This document shows positions 59,456 through 64,000 of a stretch of DNA of 64,000 bases, piece by piece; position 1 is the first letter of the stretch; each line of letters starts with the position of its first letter. The stretch comes from Bog-756 sp963824645. Lineage in GTDB: Bacteria > Actinomycetota > Acidimicrobiia > Acidimicrobiales > RAAP-2. Position numbers and translations under genes: made by a program. The DNA lies in contig CAWGQC010000003.1 of assembly GCA_963824645.1 (NCBI GenBank), forward strand, positions 62,001-126,000. The letters run 5' to 3'. Below the pieces are notes generated by a model. That model had not been told where the DNA came from, made no database searches, and was given only the letters and a program-made list of their open reading frames with translations.

Positions 59456-59590
59456 GAGCCACCGGATCCTGCAACGCGTCGGCACGGTTGGCCTCTACCG
59501 ACCTGGCTATGCTCCAATTCCATCGTGCGCACTCCTGACGACCCTAGTAGCCAAGGACCAAATAACGGGGACGGTGGGCGTTCGGAACGC

Positions 59591-60295
59591 ATGACGATGG
59601 AGCGCTACCTGGCCGAGCGCGCCTCCGAATCGGGAAACTCCTCGATTCCCCTCTCCAACGCCCTGCGGCCGTTGATGGGCCCGGCCACCCGGCTGCGGGC
59701 CAAGCAGCTGGCTACTACCGCCCTGGCCCCCTACGCCCGCCGTCGGGCACGCGCCTTGCAGAGCGCCCGACCCATGCGCCTCCATCTGGGTTCGGGCGGG
59801 AATAACCTCGACGGTTGGGTGAACATCGATCTGGTGGGTGCGCATGCCGATCTGTCATGGGACCTCAGGCGGCCCCTGCCTTTTGCCGCTGCCTCTGTCG
59901 AGGCGGTCTTCTTGGAACATGTCCTCGAACACCTCACCATCGCCGACGGCATCCGGATGCTCCACCAATTCCTGCCGGTGATGATCCCCCACGGCATCAT
60001 CAGGGTGGGAGTACCTGATGCCGGCCTCTATGCCACCAGTTATGTGCGCGAGGATTCGGTGATCGATGAGTTGAGACCTGGGCGCCCCACTCGGATGCTG
60101 GCGTTGGGTGAGGTCTTCCAGGAGCACGGCCATCTCTCCGCCTGGGACAGTGAGACTCTGTGCCTGGCCATGGGCGAGGCCGGCTACGAAGGAGCAATCT
60201 TCACGCCCGGCGGTTCGTCGAGGATCTCACCGGTGCCCGACAGCGTGCACCGTATCCCCGAGACGGTCTATGCCGAAGCGGTCGCTCCCGACTAA
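59591..60295 (+). CDS. SAM-dependent methyltransferase-like protein
   Basis: A 234-residue protein. MRLHLGSGGNNLDGWVNIDL resembles the LNLGSG motif of predicted methyltransferases of polysaccharide and cell-envelope clusters, and AVFLEHVLEHLTIADGIRML is the EHVLEH motif. These act on sugars or lipids with S-adenosylmethionine. The ATG at 59591 is chosen; a GTG at 59525 directly after a TATGCT -10-like element would give a leaderless, 22-residue-longer form with poorer codon use. The following 206 bp hold no other gene I can support. Confidence 0.7.
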   Translation: MTMERYLAERASESGNSSIPLSNALRPLMGPATRLRAKQLATTALAPYARRRARALQSARPMRLHLGSGGNNLDGWVNIDLVGAHADLSWDLRRPLPFAAASVEAVFLEHVLEHLTIADGIRMLHQFLPVMIPHGIIRVGVPDAGLYATSYVREDSVIDELRPGRPTRMLALGEVFQEHGHLSAWDSETLCLAMGEAGYEGAIFTPGGSSRISPVPDSVHRIPETVYAEAVAPD

Positions 60296-60501
60296 ATCGT
60301 TGTTCGATCAGCCCGGTTTCTGTTCGCCCCGGTCGCGCAGATCCAGGCCGTCAAATAAGGGACCGCTCTTCGGGCATTGCCCACCTGGGTGGCCGACTTC
60401 AACCCTTTTCACGTCGGCGCTTCGGTCGGACATGTCCTGAGCCTGCACTGTCAAGCTTCGCCCGGCGCCGGCGGTTTTCAATCGTCGGCCGTAAAAGCCG
60501 G

Positions 60502-63500
60502 CTAGGTGATGGTGATCGACCCCTCGCTGACCATGATCTCGTCGGGCCAGGCGATGCTGACCGCCCCGGTGGCCGCTCCGTTGGGCACCTCGACGGTGAT
60601 GCTGTTGGCTGTGGCCTTGGTCACCGGTCCGGCGATGGTGGAGCCGCCGAGTGAGGTGAAGGCCACCTTGGGCCTGTTCTGGCCGGTGATACCCAAAAGG
60701 TCGGTCCCCTTGATGGTGATGGTCTTGCCGATGACACCCTTGGCTCCTATGGCCGTCGGGTTCTCGGTGATGGTCTGGACCCCGTCGATCCGGAACCGGG
60801 GATCGCCACCGGGCACCAGGATGGTGGCTTCCACCCCTCCGGTCACCACGGCCAGAGTGGCGCAGGGGGCAACCGGGTCACGAGCGGCGCACTTCTTCAG
60901 GTACTTGGGGGGCGGGGTGGCCCCTTCGAAGCAGATCTTGATGCCCTTCGTCTTGGTCGGACCGGCGATGAAGTCGGTCACGTTGACGTTGGTCGAGGGG
61001 ACGAAGGTCGAGCTGTAGGAGGTGACGTTGGAGGCCACCACCTTGAACCCCTTGGACGAGCAGCTCAGCTGGCCCGACCCGGTGGACACGGTCAGGGTCC
61101 CGGTGGCCGATCCCGCGGAGGGGACGGTGACGGTGACGGTCTGGGCCGGTGCCGAGGCGGTGGCCGGGGCGGCCACCGCTGCTTCGCAGGAGTTGTCGGC
61201 CGTACAGCCGGTGGTGGCGATGACCACATTGGTGGAGGCGGTGGCCGCCGCTGATCCGTTGAGGCTGACGGTCTGGCCGGTCGTGACCTGGGTGGTCGAG
61301 GCCCCGGCGGCGTCGGTCACGGTGACCGTGGCCGCACAGGCCGGCGAGGCCATGGTGCCGGCACAGACCCCGGCAGCGTAGGTGTGGGTGGTGGTGGGTG
61401 ACGAGGTGGTGGCCGTGTTCCCGTCCCCGAAGTTCCAGGAGTAGTTGACGATGGGGGAGCTGCCCGGCACCGAGGCGGTGGCATCGAAGGTGGTGGTCGT
61501 GCCGGACGTGCTGGCACCGAGGGAGGCGGTCGGGCCGTCGTCGGGCATCACCGCTACGCCCCGGGGGCCGTGCCCGACACTGATGGGGGCATCCGGAACC
61601 CCGGTTGAAGTTGCGACGGGGGTGACCGAGTTATCGTCGTAGTTGGCCACATAGGCGGTGGTGCCGTCGGGGGAGACGGCCACGGAGGACGGATCGTTGC
61701 CCACCACGACGGACGTTTCGACCGTCTGGGTGGCCAGGTCGATGGAGTTTACGGAGTTGCCGTTGTCGGTCACGTAGGCGGTGGTGCCGTCGGGGGTGAT
61801 GGCGATGGCGGTCAACTCTTCCTCGCCCACGATGATGGCGGGCTCGGCCGTCTGCGAGGCCAGGTCGATGGGGGTCACCGATCCGTCTAGGGCGTTGGCC
61901 ACGTAGGCGGTGGTTCCGTCGGGGGTGATGGCGATGGCCACGGGGTCGTCCCCGACAGGGATGGGGGTGCCCACCGTGTTGGTGGCTGTGGCGATGGGTA
62001 CGACCTCATCGCTGCCGCTGACGGTCACGTAGGCCGTCTGGCCGTCGGGGGTGACGGCGATGGCGCTGGGGCCGGTGCCCACGGCGAAGGCGGTGCCCGC
62101 CGTGTTGGTGGCCGTCGAGATGGGAGTGACCGTGCCGTTGCCGTAGTTGGCCACATAGGCCGTCTGGCCGTCGGGGGTGACGGCGATGGCGTCGGGGGAG
62201 GCGCCCACCGTGACGGCGGCGCCCGGGGTGTTGGTGGCCGTGGCGATGGGTGTGACCGTGCCGCTGCCCTCGTTGGCTACATAGGCCGTGGCCCCGTTGG
62301 GGGTTACGGCGATGGCGACAGGGTGGGTCCCGACGGTAAGCGGGGTGTCGGCCGTGCCCGTCCCGGTCGAGATGGGGGTGACCGTGCCCGCCCCGTAGTT
62401 GGCCACGTAGGCGTAGGGGGGTGGCCCCTGGGCGTGCGAGGCGAAGGAGGCGGTGCCGTTGAAGGTGGTCCCGAGCACGGTCACCGAGACGGTGTCGCCC
62501 TGGTTCACCGGACCGTAGGTGGCGTACTGGGAACCGAAGGTGAAGGTGATCTGGTTGTCCGAGTAGGACGAGATGTTGAGACCGACGAAGTCCCCGAAGG
62601 GTCCGTCGCCCTCCCCGGCACCGAAGCCGTCTATCAGGTAGAACTGGTTTCCGTAGTCCGAGCCGGTCCCGCCGCCGTAGGCGGGCACCGGGGTGCCGAG
62701 GTCGGCCTCCGTGCCGAAGCCCGAACCCCACACAGTGACCGTGGGTGCGGCCGGGGTACCGGCGTAGGTCACCGCATTGATGGTGGGGGCGGTACGGGTG
62801 GTCTGGGCGGCGCCGATACTGCAACTGGCACCGGCGCCGGTGGTCACACCCTGCTGGTCGGTGGTCGGGCACACCTGGGTGGCACCCAGCGTCGTGTTGT
62901 TGGGGATGGCCCCGACGGCCGGGCTGTTCGAATCGGGCAGAGCGGTCTCGGTCGGACCGGCGTTCTGCTTGAGGTTACCCAGAGTGGTGTCGAGGGTGCT
63001 CGAGTCGCTGACGCTGCCGGTGGCGGTGAACCCGCAGTCGGTCTCGTCTTCGATGTTGTAGCCCAAGTCGGTGACCGGTCCGGTGCACTCGCCGCCTGTC
63101 GGGTCAGAGGCCAGGATGCTGGCACCGAGGCTGAGCGTGCCGCTGCCGCCGTTGTCGGCGTTGTCCACCGACCCGCCGTCGGTCTCGGCCCAGTTCTCCG
63201 AGAAGGTCGAGCTGGTGATGGTGGCTGTGCCCGCGCCGCTGTTGTCGGCATTGTCGATGGCCCCACCGTCCGTCCCGGCCGAGTTCCCCGAGAAGGTGGA
63301 GTCGGTGACGGTGAGAATGCCGTTGCCGTCGGGCCCGTTGTCAATGGCCCCGCCGCCGTTGATGGCGGAGTTCCCCGAGAATGTCGAGTCGGTGACGGTG
63401 ACGGTGCCGCCGCCGCCGAAATCCCCGTTGTCGATGGCTCCGCCTTCGCCAGCCGAATTCCCCGAGATGGTGCTGCCGATGACGGTAACGGTGCCGGTGC

Positions 63501-64000
63501 CGTTGTTGTCACCGTTGTCGATGGCTCCGCCGTTGCCGTCGGTCGTGTTCCCCCTGATGGTGCTGCCAGTGACGGTGACGGTGCCGGTTCCGTTGTTGTC
63601 GCCGTTGTCGATGCCAGCGCCGTTGTCCGGGAAAGTCCCGTCGGTCGTGTTCCCTGTAATGGTGTCGTCGATGACGGTCAGGGTGCCTGTTTCATTGCCG
63701 ATGCCGCCGCCGACGGAGCCGTCCCCGTTTGTGATGGTGAGCCCGGAGATGGAGACCGTGCCGCCGTTCACAGTGAAAACCGTTCCCGCACCTCCGCCGT
63801 TCACCGTGGTGGAAGAGGCCCCGGCTCCGGCGATGATGAGCGAATGGAGCGACGAAGCGTCGATGGTGTCGTTCTCGCTGTAGGTGCCGGCGGCCACATC
63901 AATACCCACGGCAGCACCGTTGTAGGCGCCACTTTGTGCGGTGTTGATGGCGGTCTGAATGGAGCCACAGGCGTTGCCCAACGAGGTGCAGTCACCCGAT
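60502..64000 (-). CDS. Large secreted beta-helix/YVTN-propeller/PKD protein, C-terminal part
   Basis: The visible 1166 residues start outside the window (the right end begins in SGDCTSLGNACGSIQTAINTA). Parallel beta-helix repeats with NNGTGTVTVTGSTI and GGAIDNGD patterns come first (about 1-300), followed by a choice-of-anchor-like segment with DLGYNIEDETDCG, an IPT/TIG-like domain, seven YVTN-type propeller blades (for example YVANYGNGTVTPISTA), a PKD domain with YSWNFGDGNTAT, and a C-terminal IPT-like domain. It is probably a surface adhesin or glycan-binding protein. There is no LPxTG motif at the C-terminus. The signal peptide is not visible. Confidence 0.8.
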   Translation of the reverse strand, partial: SGDCTSLGNACGSIQTAINTAQSGAYNGAAVGIDVAAGTYSENDTIDASSLHSLIIAGAGASSTTVNGGGAGTVFTVNGGTVSISGLTITNGDGSVGGGIGNETGTLTVIDDTITGNTTDGTFPDNGAGIDNGDNNGTGTVTVTGSTIRGNTTDGNGGAIDNGDNNGTGTVTVIGSTISGNSAGEGGAIDNGDFGGGGTVTVTDSTFSGNSAINGGGAIDNGPDGNGILTVTDSTFSGNSAGTDGGAIDNADNSGAGTATITSSTFSENWAETDGGSVDNADNGGSGTLSLGASILASDPTGGECTGPVTDLGYNIEDETDCGFTATGSVSDSSTLDTTLGNLKQNAGPTETALPDSNSPAVGAIPNNTTLGATQVCPTTDQQGVTTGAGASCSIGAAQTTRTAPTINAVTYAGTPAAPTVTVWGSGFGTEADLGTPVPAYGGGTGSDYGNQFYLIDGFGAGEGDGPFGDFVGLNISSYSDNQITFTFGSQYATYGPVNQGDTVSVTVLGTTFNGTASFASHAQGPPPYAYVANYGAGTVTPISTGTGTADTPLTVGTHPVAIAVTPNGATAYVANEGSGTVTPIATATNTPGAAVTVGASPDAIAVTPDGQTAYVANYGNGTVTPISTATNTAGTAFAVGTGPSAIAVTPDGQTAYVTVSGSDEVVPIATATNTVGTPIPVGDDPVAIAITPDGTTAYVANALDGSVTPIDLASQTAEPAIIVGEEELTAIAITPDGTTAYVTDNGNSVNSIDLATQTVETSVVVGNDPSSVAVSPDGTTAYVANYDDNSVTPVATSTGVPDAPISVGHGPRGVAVMPDDGPTASLGASTSGTTTTFDATASVPGSSPIVNYSWNFGDGNTATTSSPTTTHTYAAGVCAGTMASPACAATVTVTDAAGASTTQVTTGQTVSLNGSAAATASTNVVIATTGCTADNSCEAAVAAPATASAPAQTVTVTVPSAGSATGTLTVSTGSGQLSCSSKGFKVVASNVTSYSSTFVPSTNVNVTDFIAGPTKTKGIKICFEGATPPPKYLKKCAARDPVAPCATLAVVTGGVEATILVPGGDPRFRIDGVQTITENPTAIGAKGVIGKTITIKGTDLLGITGQNRPKVAFTSLGGSTIAGPVTKATANSITVEVPNGAATGAVSIAWPDEIMVSEGSITIT

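Noticed and set aside
60502..64000. Non-coding repeats in the last 3.5 kb
   Set aside because: They follow the codon frame and encode beta-helix and propeller repeats of one protein.

Overview
The window is GC-rich, gene-dense, non-methylated-looking bacterial DNA with GTG/ATG starts and many ATGA overlaps. A WhiB regulator, two F420-type luciferase-like oxidoreductases, a PimB-like mannosyltransferase, a class E sortase with an LPFTG substrate, a DUF4012 protein, a DUF222/HNH protein and a B12-dependent ribonucleotide reductase together point to an actinobacterium. The best guess is the class Acidimicrobiia; this is inferred from gene content, not from a marker gene. No rRNA, tRNA, CRISPR array, prophage or insertion sequence was seen.

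Region 1 (1-17.6 kb) is mostly housekeeping and metabolism: the queG 3' end, a PimB-like glycosyltransferase, an AlaC-like aminotransferase, a TetR/lactonase/acetoacetate-decarboxylase-fold group, PlsC, an ACT protein, glycerol kinase and nrdJ. nrdJ has a consensus-like promoter and an NrdR box. A MarR/MFS efflux pair follows, with an AT-rich dyad at its promoter, then the HNH protein and small membrane proteins.

Region 2 (18-40 kb) is a cell-surface and exopolysaccharide island. It begins with an LPFTG protein, a class E sortase and DUF4012. A leftward operon (tyrosine autokinase, GT2, GT4, UDP-galactopyranose-mutase-like flavoprotein, polytopic GT-C-like protein) diverges from a rightward operon (O-antigen-ligase-like polymerase, two related single-pass membrane proteins, GT4, AcpS-type phosphopantetheinyl transferase, acyl carrier protein). 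The priming sugar transferase, another GT4 and a broken low-molecular-weight tyrosine phosphatase complete it. The kinase, polymerase and priming transferase are the usual core of a Wzx/Wzy-type pathway. The carrier-protein pair suggests acylation of the glycan or of its lipid.

Region 3 (40-57 kb) is mixed: an epimerase, whiB, Nudix, zinc-ribbon and phosphoglycerate-mutase-like genes, a small catabolic cassette (monooxygenase, alcohol dehydrogenase, amidohydrolase, TetR), ohr, a frameshifted F420 oxidoreductase, a minimal metallopeptidase, Smr and SRPBCC proteins, a Prs homologue, and a flavin monooxygenase/methyltransferase/dehydrogenase group. Region 4 (57-64 kb) holds a second small glycan group and the 3' part of a very large secreted beta-helix/beta-propeller/PKD protein that runs off the right edge.

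Three points stand out. Short tandem duplications (13-22 bp) repeatedly lie across stop codons, at seven loci. Two genes are broken by what looks like loss of one G from a G run. A carrier protein and its activating enzyme sit inside the polysaccharide cluster without an obvious acyl-activating or acyl-transferring partner.
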